A stretch of 64,000 nt of DNA from Posidoniimonas corsicana (GCF_007859765.1 NZ_SIHJ01000001.1:248767-312766), one strand, 5' to 3'; positions 1 through 12,218 are shown, counted from the first letter of the stretch. Made by a program: numbers and translations. Notes: generated from the sequence alone by a model not told the origin.

Positions 1-2134
<2,134 letters not shown>

Positions 2135-4561
2135 CTACTCAGCCGTGACCACCGCTGCCGAGTACGCGGGCAGCTCGAACGTCAGCTGCTTGCCGGCCAA
2201 CTCCACCGGGCCCAGCTCGATGTCGACGGCGTTGGGGTCGTCGAGCGTGTTGCGTGCCCTCAGGTCGCCCGGGGCGACGTACTGCATGGAGGCGGCCTTG
2301 GGAGTGAAGCCGCCGTCGAGTTCAACGGTCACGGTCGCCGTGGTGTCCTGCGGGTTCACCGCCTTGAGGATGACAGACTTGCCGTCCTCGCTGCGGGTCG
2401 CGACGATGTTGCACCCCGACTGGTCCCCTTCGAGCGAGAGGAATTGCAGGGCGTAGTTGTCCCACCACAGCTTCATCACGACGTAATTGGGCGCCGGGAA
2501 CCAGCCGGTGTGGTCGAAGTTGATAAACGCGTTGTCCCACCCGCCGGCCGACGTGTGCCGCAGGAACAGGGCAGGGCCGCCGAGCGTAAACTTGGCGCCC
2601 TGACGCTCGTACGCGTTGAGCAGTCCGCCCGCGTAGAGTCCCGTCCGCCAGTCGGTCGACTGCGCGTTCCACTCGGAGTTGTAGATCTCCATATCGGGGT
2701 TGTCGGAGTCGGCGATGTAGTCGGCCAGGTCCACCAGCAGCTGCTCGTACCGGGGCACGCCGCTCGCAAAGTTGTCGGGGTTCTCGTAGTTGTGGATGCT
2801 GATGTAGTCGAACAGCGGAGCGCAGGCGTCGATCAGGGTCCGGTTCCAACGCATGTCGAAGCGGTTGCCGCCGCAGGCGATGATCTTGATCGGCGTGCCC
2901 AGCTCTTTGGCCTTCGCCCTCAACGCCGGAGCGAATTCTTTCACCTTCTCGATGTAGGCGTCGACGCCGGCGCCCCAGGTTTCGTTGTCCAGCTCCCAGT
3001 ACTCGACGTTGTAGGGTTCGGGGTGGCCGTGCTTGGCACGCAGCGCGCCCATCGGCGTGGTGGCGTCGCCGTTGCAGTACTCCAGCCAATCGAGCGCGTA
3101 GGGAAGGTAGTCGTCCTTCGAGGCGAGCTGGAACTGCGCCGGCGCGCCGCAGCCGGAGTCGAGCACGCCCGTGTTGATCACCAGCATCGGCTCGGCGCCG
3201 ACCTTGTCGCACAGCGCCATGTACTCGTCGGTCCCCAGCGAGTTGATGTCCTGGTCCTCCCACATGTAAGCCGAGTAGATCCGCCGCTGGCTCTGCGGCC
3301 CGACGCCGTCCTTCCAGAGGTAGACCGACGCGAAGCAGCCGCCCGGCCAGCGGATGATCGGCGGGCGCAGGCCCTGCACCGCCTTGAGCAGGTCGGGGCG
3401 GAAGCCGTCGTGGTCGATGGCGTCCTGGCCCATCATCGTGAAGTGGTCGAGCTTGACGGTTCCCTCGCCGAGCGCCGTCAGGCGCACGGAGCCGTTCTCA
3501 GCAGCGTCCGACGCGACGATCTCAAACGGGTACTCCGCCCAGCCGGCGGTGGGCGGTCCAAGTACCGATTGGCCGAGCACGCGGTCGCCATCGAGCAGCT
3601 CGACCTTGACGCCTGCGGGAAGGTCGCCCTTCATGGCGAGCGATCCCTTGTACGCTTGCGGCACGAATCGGAAGTTGTCCTGCCGCAGCCCGGTGGCTTC
3701 GCCGCCGGCGGTGACCTGGGCGCTGTACTCGTTGTTGAACGCGTCTTTGACACGCTCGATCTGTCCCGGGCCGAAGGGCTCCCAGAAGTCGATGGCCACC
3801 GAAGTCGACGGCACGTCGGGCGTCGACTCAAGCAGCGTCCGGCTGCCATCGAGGCTGGTGACCCGCAGGTTGCGGAAGCGGGCCTGCGTGCCCCACGTGC
3901 CGAGCCCGATCATGCCCTTGAGGTGGGGCCGCCGCTCGTCGCGTGCGTCCACCACCTGATCGCCATCGAGCCAGCACTGGATGCGGCCGCCGTCGACGCG
4001 GATGCGGATGTCGTACCAGCGGCCCGACTCGATCCGTCCCTCGGATCCGCCGCCCAGCTGCCGGCGGTTGCTGTCGGATTCCTTCTCGATGGCGTGCCGC
4101 GTGTTGCCCCAACCACCGAGGTTGAGCCAGTAGAAGTTGTCCTCGTCGGCGGCGCGGAACAGCAGGAGGAAGCCCTCGGCGCCTTCTTCCTTGCGGGCCT
4201 GGAGCTTGACCTCGTAGTCGTCCCACGACGGGTCGCCAAACACGAATCTCACGTCGGTCGCGCTGGCGGACTGGACGATCTCACCGTTCTCGACCGACCA
4301 GTCGCCCCCGCCGCTGTTGCTCAGCTCGAAGCTGCGGTTCCAGATCAGCTCGCCCCACAGGCCGCCGTTGGCCGAGTGGTAGATATGCTCGTAGAAGTGC
4401 CCGTAGACGTTGGGGTTGACCTCGTGCAGCGTCTTTCCGGTATCGACAGTGAGTTGAACCTGACGGCCCTCCGTTTGCGCCGAGAGGGGCGCCACGGAAA
4501 GCACGAGGTGCAGTGCGGCGACAGCCAGTGCCGTCACGCGGCAGGTTGAAGCAGTTTGCAT
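2135..4561 (-). CDS. Secreted alpha-L-arabinofuranosidase (GH51) with inserted laminin-G-like domain
   Basis: An 808-residue exported enzyme predicted to release terminal arabinofuranosyl residues from arabinan or arabinoxylan. A signal peptide (about 1-29) ends in the SAQ region. The GH51 opening (NPNVYGHFYEHIYH, about 50-62) is followed by an insert of about 150 residues (about 85-235) of laminin-G/3-keto-disaccharide-hydrolase type (YWLNLGGWGN, WYDIRIRVDGGRIQCWLDG), then the catalytic barrel (RWPGGCFASVYLWKDGVG, about 404-421). The probable acid/base is Glu527 in YWELDNETWG and the nucleophile Glu630 in IYNSEWN. A C-terminal beta domain ends AYSAAVVTAE. It lies between GH2 and DUF5695-like genes on the same strand. 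The inserted domain makes it longer than a basic GH51 (about 500-650) and may bind substrate. The ATG at 4561 gives a proper leader. Confidence 0.93.
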   Translation of the reverse strand: MQTASTCRVTALAVAALHLVLSVAPLSAQTEGRQVQLTVDTGKTLHEVNPNVYGHFYEHIYHSANGGLWGELIWNRSFELSNSGGGDWSVENGEIVQSASATDVRFVFGDPSWDDYEVKLQARKEEGAEGFLLLFRAADEDNFYWLNLGGWGNTRHAIEKESDSNRRQLGGGSEGRIESGRWYDIRIRVDGGRIQCWLDGDQVVDARDERRPHLKGMIGLGTWGTQARFRNLRVTSLDGSRTLLESTPDVPSTSVAIDFWEPFGPGQIERVKDAFNNEYSAQVTAGGEATGLRQDNFRFVPQAYKGSLAMKGDLPAGVKVELLDGDRVLGQSVLGPPTAGWAEYPFEIVASDAAENGSVRLTALGEGTVKLDHFTMMGQDAIDHDGFRPDLLKAVQGLRPPIIRWPGGCFASVYLWKDGVGPQSQRRIYSAYMWEDQDINSLGTDEYMALCDKVGAEPMLVINTGVLDSGCGAPAQFQLASKDDYLPYALDWLEYCNGDATTPMGALRAKHGHPEPYNVEYWELDNETWGAGVDAYIEKVKEFAPALRAKAKELGTPIKIIACGGNRFDMRWNRTLIDACAPLFDYISIHNYENPDNFASGVPRYEQLLVDLADYIADSDNPDMEIYNSEWNAQSTDWRTGLYAGGLLNAYERQGAKFTLGGPALFLRHTSAGGWDNAFINFDHTGWFPAPNYVVMKLWWDNYALQFLSLEGDQSGCNIVATRSEDGKSVILKAVNPQDTTATVTVELDGGFTPKAASMQYVAPGDLRARNTLDDPNAVDIELGPVELAGKQLTFELPAYSAAVVTAE

Positions 4562-4820
4562 ATGAGGCCTGTGTCAATCGAGGAGATCGTGTGATGAAGA
4601 GTATGGACCGCGCCGGCAGGAGACCTCTCACCGCAAGCGCAGAGGTCGCTTCGCCGACCGACCCTGGCGAGGGTGGCATGCTAAGGACGACCCCGCTGGG
4701 CCCCATTGGAACGCGCGGGGCGTCGGGATTCTACTCGAATCTGGGTATTTGAGAGCGCATGCCGCAGCTCAGCCACGCGGCAATGGGCCACAGGAGTGAG
4801 GTCGCCGTCCGGTGAGTTGC

Positions 4821-7604
4821 CTAGCGGTTGCTGGGCCGTAGCGTGAGGACCGTCGGCTCGGCCGCGAGCGGCGCCACCCAGGCGGCGCGTTCCTGGTCGT
4901 AGCTGCCCGCGGGCGCGTACTCGCCGACACCGTCCAGATCGGCGGGACGTTCGATGCGGAGTAGCGCCTTAGCGGTGGCCTGATCGGCCGGAGCGAGCGT
5001 GAGCGTCACGTCGCCGCTGTCCGAGTGGTACTGGACCGACTCAAACCGGCCGGCGTCTAGCGTGAGGTACAGGCCAAGCGGGGCGAGGTACACGCGTTGG
5101 CGGAACGTGTCGTAGGGCGTCAGCGTAACGCCGTCGGTTGTGTCGACGCTGCCGCCGAAGCCGAGCCAGCCGAGCTCAGGGTGCTTGACGAGGTAGCTGC
5201 CGACGGTGGTCGCGTGGCCGAAGAAGTTGGGTCCGTTGTCCCCGGAGTAGTCGTCCCACTCCAGGCGGGCGGGGTTGGAGTGGAATGCGCACGCGGCGAA
5301 GCCCTCCTGGTCGATGGCCGACAGGGCGCCGCTGCTGCCGCCGTATCCGACCCGCAGGAGGTAGAAGTCGTCCGGACTGCGTCGGTAGGCGTCGAGCACG
5401 GGGATGCTGTTGAGGCCCGACCCGTAGTGGTGGATCTGGCGTTCGATGCCCTGGCCAGGCGCGCCGCCGTAGATGAAGTCCCAGTACCGACGCGCGTTGC
5501 CGTTGTAGCCCCAGTGCGGCACGGTCGGCATGTAGGCGAGCACCGCGTTGAGGGTCACCTCCGCCTTCTCGTCGAAGCCGAAGTGTCGGCACCAGGTGTA
5601 GACTTCCTCCTGCCCGGTAGAGTCCCACGCCATCTCCGATCCGTACGGGTACTTCAGCGAGTTCCAGTGCTCGGCGCGGTTGCGCATCAGGGCCTCGAGT
5701 TCGTCGGCCTGCTCGTCCCAGCCCTCGAATCGGAGGTCGTCCAGCACAAGCTTAAACACGCTGCCCTCCATCAGGCCCATGTTGCGCCAGCCAACGCCCA
5801 CATCGAACCCGCCGCCCAGGAACTTGGCAGTGTTGAACGCCTTGTCGAGGTACCAGCTCCAGTCGTGCTGGGCGTTCTCAACCAGCCCGGGGTGGTTGCG
5901 TAGCAGTCGGTACAGCGTCCAGTGCGCCGCGGTCACGTGCGGGTAGTTGTAGGCCCGACCGGTGTCGTCGGCGTGCTTCTTGTCCCAGCTCGTCCACGAC
6001 CCCCAGTCGCCCTCGATGTAGTCAAAGTCGGGCAGCAGTTTTGGCTCGTAGAAGAACATGCTCTTCTTCACGCCGTACTTCCGGGGTCCCTGGTCGAATT
6101 GGAGGCCCCCCCAGATGGTCTCATCGACGAAGCGGGCCAGCTTGGAGCATTCTTCGCGATTGGGCAGGCCCAGTTGCTTGGCGGTCCCTGCGACCCACGA
6201 GCCGCTGCCCGCCTCGTCGCTCAGGCCGGCGAACCAGACTCGCGTCGCTTGTGTTACCTGACGGTCGTGGCCGCGGTCGTAGGTGATGACCGACGGGGAA
6301 CGATTGAACGGGTCGCTCTGGTCGTCAAACCACTGCTTGTCAAAGAGAAAATCGCCGAGATCTCCGAACGCCTCGGCGAACGGCTTGGTTACGTAGTAGT
6401 GGATGGTCTGTTTGGCGCCGTCGCGGTAGGTGACGGTAAGCCGACTGCGACCCCACTGCTCGCCGCGCACCGAGACAGGCTCCCAGCCGTTCTCGCTAGT
6501 TTCGCTCTGCTTGATGGTTAGTGCGCCTTCGGGTTCGCAGGTAAGCGAATCGATAGCGCGCCCAGCGGGATCGATGAACAGTTGAATGTCCTGCCCCTGC
6601 GGCACGATATACCCGGGCACCCCCAGGGCCACAGGCCGCCCCGAATCGCGCAGCGTCTGGTCGACAGCACGCAGGTCGTCGGCCAGTGCGAATCGCAGGG
6701 CGTGGGTCACCTTCTTTCCCGGCGCCAGTGTCACCGAGGTAGGCTCGTTCCAGGGGATCGCGCCGCGCCACTCGGTCTGGGCCCACGCCTCGCTGTAGAC
6801 GACCCACGAGCTGATCCCTTCAAACGTCTGGCCGAGCCACGAGCGATCGGCAACCGGCCGGAAAGCCTCGAGCGGCGTCGGGTGCTCAGCGGACGGCATG
6901 ACAACGAGCACTTTACCGGTCCCCGTGAGGCGCGTGACTTGCAGGTAGCCGGCGTCCTGCCCGATGTAGGGGTCTACGAATGAGCAGACCGCGTGGGCTT
7001 CGTCCAGCGAACGCGGCCGCTTTGTCGTGAAGTCAAAGATCATGTTGTTGAACACGGCGGGGAACTCCAGCCCACCAACCGTGACGGGCGACTCGCCATC
7101 GTTGATCAGTTCAACTTCCATGGTCAGCACGCCATCGTCGCCCACACGCCAAGCCCGGACGACCCGCAGCGGGAAACCATCGCCGAACGTGGGGGTCAGG
7201 TCAGCGGCGGCCAACACCCCATCGCGGTCGACGGCCTCAACCGGGCGACGATTGGCGCTGCTGTCGAACGCCTGCCACTCGCCCTCATCGCCGACCCGCG
7301 TGAGCAGGGTCATGTCGCCGAGGTGGTGGAATCCGTTCTCACCCCGCACACTCATCTGGTCCGCGGGCGTAAAGTCAAAAGGTTTGCCTTCCCATCCCGA
7401 CTCGGCGCCTTTCGGGCTCAACGCGACGACGTTGTGCGAGCGTGGGTCGAGGCTCAGATGGAAGCCGGGCGTCTCAAACTTCAACGCGGGCGCGACGGCC
7501 GCGGGCGCCTCTTCGGCATCGACGGCAATCGCAGCTGTGATGAATCCAATCGAGGTGAGCACCAGGAACGCCACCGTGGCGGAGGGTCGGCTGAAGTGAC
7601 TCAA
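4821..7604 (-). CDS. Large secreted protein resembling DUF5695 (probable carbohydrate-active)
   Basis: A 927-residue exported protein with a signal peptide at about 1-30 (VAFLVLTSIGFITAAIAVDA). The N-terminal half is beta-rich (FETPGFHLSLDPRSHNVVAL, WRVGDDGVLTMEVELIN). The middle is rich in Trp and His and alpha-helical (IEGDWGSWTSWDKKHADDTG, GGGFDVGVGWRNMGLMEGSV), as in (alpha/alpha)-barrel glycosidases or lyases. The C-terminus is again beta-rich. It resembles the DUF5695 proteins of planctomycetes and some fungi as I remember them; no catalytic residue can be assigned. It is the first gene of the minus-strand run leading to GH51 and GH2, so a role in the same glycan utilisation is inferred. 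Confidence 0.85.
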   Translation of the reverse strand: MSHFSRPSATVAFLVLTSIGFITAAIAVDAEEAPAAVAPALKFETPGFHLSLDPRSHNVVALSPKGAESGWEGKPFDFTPADQMSVRGENGFHHLGDMTLLTRVGDEGEWQAFDSSANRRPVEAVDRDGVLAAADLTPTFGDGFPLRVVRAWRVGDDGVLTMEVELINDGESPVTVGGLEFPAVFNNMIFDFTTKRPRSLDEAHAVCSFVDPYIGQDAGYLQVTRLTGTGKVLVVMPSAEHPTPLEAFRPVADRSWLGQTFEGISSWVVYSEAWAQTEWRGAIPWNEPTSVTLAPGKKVTHALRFALADDLRAVDQTLRDSGRPVALGVPGYIVPQGQDIQLFIDPAGRAIDSLTCEPEGALTIKQSETSENGWEPVSVRGEQWGRSRLTVTYRDGAKQTIHYYVTKPFAEAFGDLGDFLFDKQWFDDQSDPFNRSPSVITYDRGHDRQVTQATRVWFAGLSDEAGSGSWVAGTAKQLGLPNREECSKLARFVDETIWGGLQFDQGPRKYGVKKSMFFYEPKLLPDFDYIEGDWGSWTSWDKKHADDTGRAYNYPHVTAAHWTLYRLLRNHPGLVENAQHDWSWYLDKAFNTAKFLGGGFDVGVGWRNMGLMEGSVFKLVLDDLRFEGWDEQADELEALMRNRAEHWNSLKYPYGSEMAWDSTGQEEVYTWCRHFGFDEKAEVTLNAVLAYMPTVPHWGYNGNARRYWDFIYGGAPGQGIERQIHHYGSGLNSIPVLDAYRRSPDDFYLLRVGYGGSSGALSAIDQEGFAACAFHSNPARLEWDDYSGDNGPNFFGHATTVGSYLVKHPELGWLGFGGSVDTTDGVTLTPYDTFRQRVYLAPLGLYLTLDAGRFESVQYHSDSGDVTLTLAPADQATAKALLRIERPADLDGVGEYAPAGSYDQERAAWVAPLAAEPTVLTLRPSNR

Positions 7605-8001
7605 GGGAATGTCTCCGGCTTGAGGAGGGTTGCCTGCAATGTGCGACCGGGTCCGTGCGGCAGAGTCGCTCCCCGCCTAGCGCACCACGCTTGCGACGAT
7701 GGTCGTAATCTATTGGAGTTTATCCACGCCACCCGTCGAAATCAATGGATTGTGCACAAAGGCAAGATGGTCCGCTTCATCGAAATGCGTCCAAAGAGCG
7801 AGTTGGGTACTTACTTCGCCGAGGCAGAACCTTGTGCGGCGGACTAGCTTGGTGAAGAGCGTGACGAACTCGTCACAATCCCATGAGTCCGAACCGCGAT
7901 TTGAGCCGTCGAACCGATGGAAGCAGCGACGGCCCCCGAGGCAGCGATCGGACGATCCGCTGGAATCCGTTGCAGAAACGCAACTTAGAGAGAGATCAAA
8001 G
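7605..8001. other. Gene-free upstream region of the glycan cluster
   Basis: No plausible gene on either strand. It should hold the promoter for the DUF5695-like gene on the minus strand. It is more AT-rich in parts (7700-7850) than its surroundings. No clear hairpin or operator was seen. Confidence 0.4.
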
Positions 8002-8075
8002 TAGCGGAGGAGGGACTCGAACCCCCGACACGCGGATTATGATTCCGCTGCTCTAACCGACTGAGCTACTCCGCC
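8002..8075 (-). tRNA. tRNA-Met(CAT), elongator type (tRNA-Ile2 not excluded)
   Basis: The minus strand folds as a complete cloverleaf: acceptor GGCGGAG/CTCCGCT (last pair G-U), D arm GCTC..GAGC, anticodon stem GCGGA/TCCGC with loop ATCATAA, T arm GGGGG TTCGAGT CCCTC. The anticodon is CAT. Lacking the initiator features seen at 52713-52786, it is the elongator Met tRNA or the lysidine-modified Ile tRNA. The acceptor and D-loop favour Met but do not decide it. Confidence 0.9.
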
Positions 8076-8138
8076 GAATTGGAAACCGAGATTTTAGCAG
8101 AAACCGGAATCCGTGGTAGGCCTGTTGCCCCCGGGGGA

Positions 8139-9357
8139 TTAGGCGGGCGTCTCTGGGCAGGACACGGGCCGAGGGGCCGCAGGTTCGCGGTCTGGGTGGC
8201 GCCTGGGTAGCAGCGGCGTGAGGGCGAGCACGGCTAGCCGGAGGCCCAGCCCGAGAGCGAGCGCGGGCACGTAGGCAGCTCTGTCAGAGGAGGCGCCGCT
8301 GAACAGCGGCTGCAGCAGCAGGCCGCCTAGCAGGATGGTGACTCCGCTGACCAGATCGTTGGCGGCGTAGTACAGCGCTAACGCAGGGGCGTTGTTGGTT
8401 TGCGGCGCTACGTCCAGCTTCATCGCGTCGAGACCGACGTTGAGGCCCGCGTAGGCGATCCATGCGGCGTACGCCCCAGCGATCCACCCAGCGGCCGGCC
8501 GCCGGCGCCGTCAGTGACTGGCCCGCACGCATCCCGACGGTGAGCGTCAGCATCGTCGGGTACGCGAGGCCGAGCACCCGATACGGGTAGACGCCCCGGG
8601 CAGCCGCGGCGATGCCGTTCGCGACCGACAACAGCATCGACCAGGCGAGCAGCCTTAGCAGGGGGGAGGTGAGCAGCTCGTTCAGGGCACGACGGTGCGA
8701 TCGCCCCGTGGCGAGCGAAGGCGGAGATCGGAGATTGGGCATGGCCGCCAGCGGCGCGACGGCCGACGCCATGAACAGGGCGCCGACGCACGTCGACGCG
8801 GCTAGCGGGACCCAGCGCGCGGTCGCGTTGTCGCCCCAGGTGGAGGTGATCAGGAATCCAGACAGGGCTCCGGCTATCTGGCCGCGCGTCAGCCACTTCT
8901 CGCGGACGCCTATCATCCTGCCCCGCACTCGCGGTGGATAGAGGTCACCGAGCCACGACCACAAGGCGGTGGTGCCGAAATACTCCAGCACTTGGTAGCC
9001 GGTCCAAAGCACGAGCAGCGTGGCGAGACCGGGCGTTGTCGTAGCGGATTCGGTCGGCGCAGAAGCGACCGGCAGCGCGGCCAGCAAACCCGCGCTGCCC
9101 GCGTAGCAAAAGACACAGACGCGTTTGCGCGACCCAAGCCAGCCGATGGCGGCGGGGACCAGCAGACGGAGCAGCCCGGCGAACCGTGGGGCCGCGAGCA
9201 CCCAGCTCACGCCAAACCCCTGGGCTCCGTGCTCCATCGCGAGGTACGTGACCAGCAGCGTGGGAGTGAGCCCAGCGCCTGTGGCCCACAGCGCCGCATT
9301 GACGTTTGCAAGTCGGACGGCCCGACGCAGGGGAAGGGAGGAGCGGGCGAATGCCAT
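8139..9357 (-). pseudogene. MFS-type transporter, frameshifted near its C-terminal third
   Basis: The frame from the ATG at 9357 encodes about ten hydrophobic segments of a major-facilitator-like permease (TGAGLTPTLLVTYLAMEHG, PPRVRGRMIGVREKWLTRG, LLAWSMLLSVANGIAAAARG). It then leaves the membrane pattern near AAGRWVDRWGVRRMDR (about 8440-8500). The hydrophobic continuation lies in another minus frame (AYAAWIAYAGLNVGLDAMKL, then LYYAANDLVSGVTILLGGLL) ending at 8139. The shift maps to a GC-rich GCC/GGC run at about 8480-8520. It is either a real disruption or a sequencing error. Substrate is unknown. It lies downstream of the kinase on the same strand with a 33 bp gap. Confidence 0.7.
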
Positions 9358-9390
9358 ACCCGCCTAGAGTAGTTACAGCTCAAGGGGCCT

Positions 9391-11439
9391 TCAAACGCGG
9401 CTCTGCCGGCCAACCAGCGCGTTGTACGCGACCGCCATGCGACGCGTCGCGGCGCCGGTGATCATGAACCCCGCCAGTCCGAGCACAATCAACCCCATCA
9501 ATAGCAGCCGCACGCCGATCGGTTCGGTGACCACCTTCTCTCCGTCGAGGAAGGCGATAACCGCGGGGGGCGCCAGCACCACCAGTCCGGCGAACAGCGG
9601 AATCGCGAAGCTCAGCACGTTGATCAGCGACAACCGGAACGGCGTGTTGGCCAGTTCGCGGCGGGCGACCTCGTGGAAGTTGGTCGGGTCGACCCACATC
9701 CGGGGGTAGAGCACGTGCAACGCGAGTATCTGCAGCCCACAGAACGAGTACGCCACCGCGATCAGCCCCGACAGGGTGAACGACATCAGGAACGCCGCGT
9801 AGACCTGCCCGCTGACCGGGGCTTCGAGTAGCCGGTCGAGCAGCCACGGAAAGAGGATCCCGCCCGGCAGCCAGCCCGCGGCAGCGATCCCGAGCATCCA
9901 GTAGGGCAGGGCGACCGCGCGGCGGCGGGCACGAGCGACCTCCTCCTCGCTGACCCGCTGGGCGGCCTTCAGCCGCTTCCAGGCGAGGAACACGGGGGCG
10001 ACCGCCGCCACGCCGACGCCGATCAGAGTTGGGTACACCAACGCGTTGTAGATCGGCACCAGTCTGGTCAGAAAGAACGCCCGCTGCTCCGGCGTAAGCA
10101 GCTCGGGGTTGCTGACGATCTCGGCAAAGTTGTAGGAAATGTTGACCACGCTGCCGATGGTCTGCGGTCCGATCGCCAGCAGAACCAGCCACAGGAACGG
10201 CGCCCGCCGCGCCGCGTGGGTGTACCACTTCGGCTTGGGCAGCTCTCGCTCAGCGGATCGCATCTCCCGGCACCCGTCCAGGGCGCCGGCGAATTTGGCG
10301 CCGCTGGTCCAGCGGTCCGGCTTCTCACCCTCGAGACCCTTGGCGATCACGCGCAGCAGAGTCTTGCGTGCAGAGGGCGGCACGTCGGTTATCGGCGGCG
10401 GCGAGTTACGGCGTGAGTCGGCCAGCGACTTGATAAATTGTGTGCGTTGGTCGGTGCGTTTCGGGTCGTCGAAGGGGCGCCTGCCCGTCAGCAGCTCGTG
10501 GATCACGATCGCCAGCGAGTAGACGTCCGATTGCTCGTCGACCTCGTCGGGCGAGACGCCGCTGAGCGGGTTGAACGCGTCGAGGTGCTCGGGCGCCATG
10601 AACGCGAGGGTGCCGCCGAAGGTCGAATCGGCCGACGCCCCTTCCTCGAACGACCGGAACGAGATGTTGAAGTCGGCCAGCATCGGCCGGCCGTACTGGT
10701 TGACCAGGATGTTGGCCGGCTTGATATCGCGGTGCAGCACGCCCTGGCGGTGGGCGTAGTCGACCGCCTCGGCCAGCCGCCCGCCGACCCAGGCGGACGC
10801 CTGCACGCTGTCGTAGCCGTGCAGCAGCTGCCGGTCGCGCAGGGCGGTGGTGTCGAGCACGTCGCTCACCTGTGCGCGGGACTCGACGACGGCCAGGTAG
10901 TCGGCCCCATTCCAGCCCTGGCGGTCGGCGCCCTCGCGGCGGTGGAGGTTGTAGATCACGCCCTCGAGCGAGGCGCCCGGCACCAGTTGCATGCACAGCA
11001 GCCGGAGCCGGCCCGACTCGTCAACCGCTTCGGAGAACACCTGCACGATGTAGTCGTGCTCGAGCCGGGCCATGGTGCGGCCCTCGCTCCCCTCGTTGGC
11101 CGCCACCTTGAGCGCGACCTGGCGGTCGAGCGAGACCTGTCGGGCCAGGTACACCACGCCAAACGCCCCCTTGCCGAGCACGCGCTCGACGACGAAATCG
11201 TCGAGCTGCTCGCCCGGCTCCAGCACGCTGACGCGGCGTTCGCCGGTCGGCTTGCCAACGGGGGGGCGGAAGCTGGGGGCGGGCAGTGTGTCGTCGCCGG
11301 CGAGCTGCACGTCCGAGGCGTGCGAGTCGAGCGTGGGCCGTTGGCTGGAGCTGATGTCCGGCAGGTCTTGATGCAGGGTGGGCTGGTGCGACTCGTCGTC
11401 GGCTCGCGGCGGCTGGGATTGAGAGGGCTTGTCTGCCAT
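9391..11439 (-). CDS. Membrane Ser/Thr protein kinase, ECF-sigma partner
   Basis: A 682-residue kinase. The start is placed at the ATG at 11439 (MADKPSQSQP); the longer open frame upstream overlaps the sigma-factor gene. After a Pro/Ser-rich leader come a glycine loop (GKGAFGVVYLARQ), Lys in VALKVAA, HRDIKPANIL, and MAPEHL as the APE site. The metal-binding DFG is DFN here (LADFNISF), a notable substitution. The C-terminal half has about six hydrophobic segments (FLWLVLLAIGPQTIG, LPYWMLGIAAAGWLPGG, LLLMGLIVLGLAGFMITG), so the kinase domain is cytoplasmic and membrane-tethered. It begins 17 bp after the ECF sigma gene, an arrangement common in planctomycetes, where such kinases are thought to control the paired sigma factor. 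Confidence 0.93.
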   Translation of the reverse strand: MADKPSQSQPPRADDESHQPTLHQDLPDISSSQRPTLDSHASDVQLAGDDTLPAPSFRPPVGKPTGERRVSVLEPGEQLDDFVVERVLGKGAFGVVYLARQVSLDRQVALKVAANEGSEGRTMARLEHDYIVQVFSEAVDESGRLRLLCMQLVPGASLEGVIYNLHRREGADRQGWNGADYLAVVESRAQVSDVLDTTALRDRQLLHGYDSVQASAWVGGRLAEAVDYAHRQGVLHRDIKPANILVNQYGRPMLADFNISFRSFEEGASADSTFGGTLAFMAPEHLDAFNPLSGVSPDEVDEQSDVYSLAIVIHELLTGRRPFDDPKRTDQRTQFIKSLADSRRNSPPPITDVPPSARKTLLRVIAKGLEGEKPDRWTSGAKFAGALDGCREMRSAERELPKPKWYTHAARRAPFLWLVLLAIGPQTIGSVVNISYNFAEIVSNPELLTPEQRAFFLTRLVPIYNALVYPTLIGVGVAAVAPVFLAWKRLKAAQRVSEEEVARARRRAVALPYWMLGIAAAGWLPGGILFPWLLDRLLEAPVSGQVYAAFLMSFTLSGLIAVAYSFCGLQILALHVLYPRMWVDPTNFHEVARRELANTPFRLSLINVLSFAIPLFAGLVVLAPPAVIAFLDGEKVVTEPIGVRLLLMGLIVLGLAGFMITGAATRRMAVAYNALVGRQSRV

Positions 11440-11456
11440 GAACGGGGTCGGGTTGG

Positions 11457-12218
11457 CTACGACGGTTCCTCGGCTTCCGCCGAGGCCTTCTTCTCGAAGG
11501 CCGGCCGGCAGTACTCCAGCAGATTGAGGTCGATCAGCTCCTCCTCCAGCCGCTGCATGCTCGCGTCGTCCAGCGAGTGCGCCACCTCTTCCAGCAGCAG
11601 GTCGGCGAACGCCTCGCGCGAGCGGTGCAGCAGCACCCGCGCTGCGCCCGCCTTCATCGGCTTGCCGAGCCGGTCGCTGAGCAGCTCGGCCAGCTCGGGC
11701 GAGCGGGCCTCGGGGTGCTCGACACGCAGGCGGAGCGCAGTGTGGTACGGCTTGCCGGTGGTCTGCTCGAGCGTCTCCAGGCTCTCCCAGGTCCGCGAGA
11801 GCAGGTCGTCTCGCCACGACTCGTTGAAGAGCTCACCCATGGACTCTTCATCGGCCGCTACCGGCTCGGGTGCATCGTCGCCCATCTGGGCTTCACGGGC
11901 GCCGCGCTTCTTCTTGCGCTGGTAGTCGACGATCAGGTGGTAGACGGTGGTCTTCAGAAAGCTGCGGAACCGCCCCTTCTCGGGGTTCGCCTTCTGGAAG
12001 TCGCCACGGACGAACCGGAGGGCGAACTCCTGGAAGACGTCGTCGGCCGCTTCCTCGTTGCGGAGGGCGGCCAGCGCGTAACGGCGGACCGCGCCGCCGT
12101 AGCGTTCCAGCAGTTCCCGCTGGGCCTCGCCCACCTCGGTCTGGCCATCGCCGTGCGCGCGGCGCACCATCGACCAGAGGGTTGGGATGCGACTGAGGCG
12201 ATCGTCCCACGATTCCAT
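11457..12218 (-). CDS. ECF-family RNA polymerase sigma factor
   Basis: A 253-residue sigma-70-like protein. Region 2 includes NEEAADDVFQEFALRFVRGD and a -10 recognition helix around RFRSFLKTTVYHLIVDYQRK. A charged linker (KKKRGAREAQMGDDAPEP) leads to a weak region 4 near ARSPELAELLSDRLGKPMKA with a helix-turn-helix-like AARVLLHRSREAFADLLLEE. It directly precedes the Ser/Thr kinase in the same orientation, matching the planctomycete sigma/kinase pairs. It would direct transcription of a stress or envelope regulon after a signal through the kinase, which is inferred from context. Target promoters cannot be read from the window. Confidence 0.92.
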   Translation of the reverse strand: MESWDDRLSRIPTLWSMVRRAHGDGQTEVGEAQRELLERYGGAVRRYALAALRNEEAADDVFQEFALRFVRGDFQKANPEKGRFRSFLKTTVYHLIVDYQRKKKRGAREAQMGDDAPEPVAADEESMGELFNESWRDDLLSRTWESLETLEQTTGKPYHTALRLRVEHPEARSPELAELLSDRLGKPMKAGAARVLLHRSREAFADLLLEEVAHSLDDASMQRLEEELIDLNLLEYCRPAFEKKASAEAEEPS

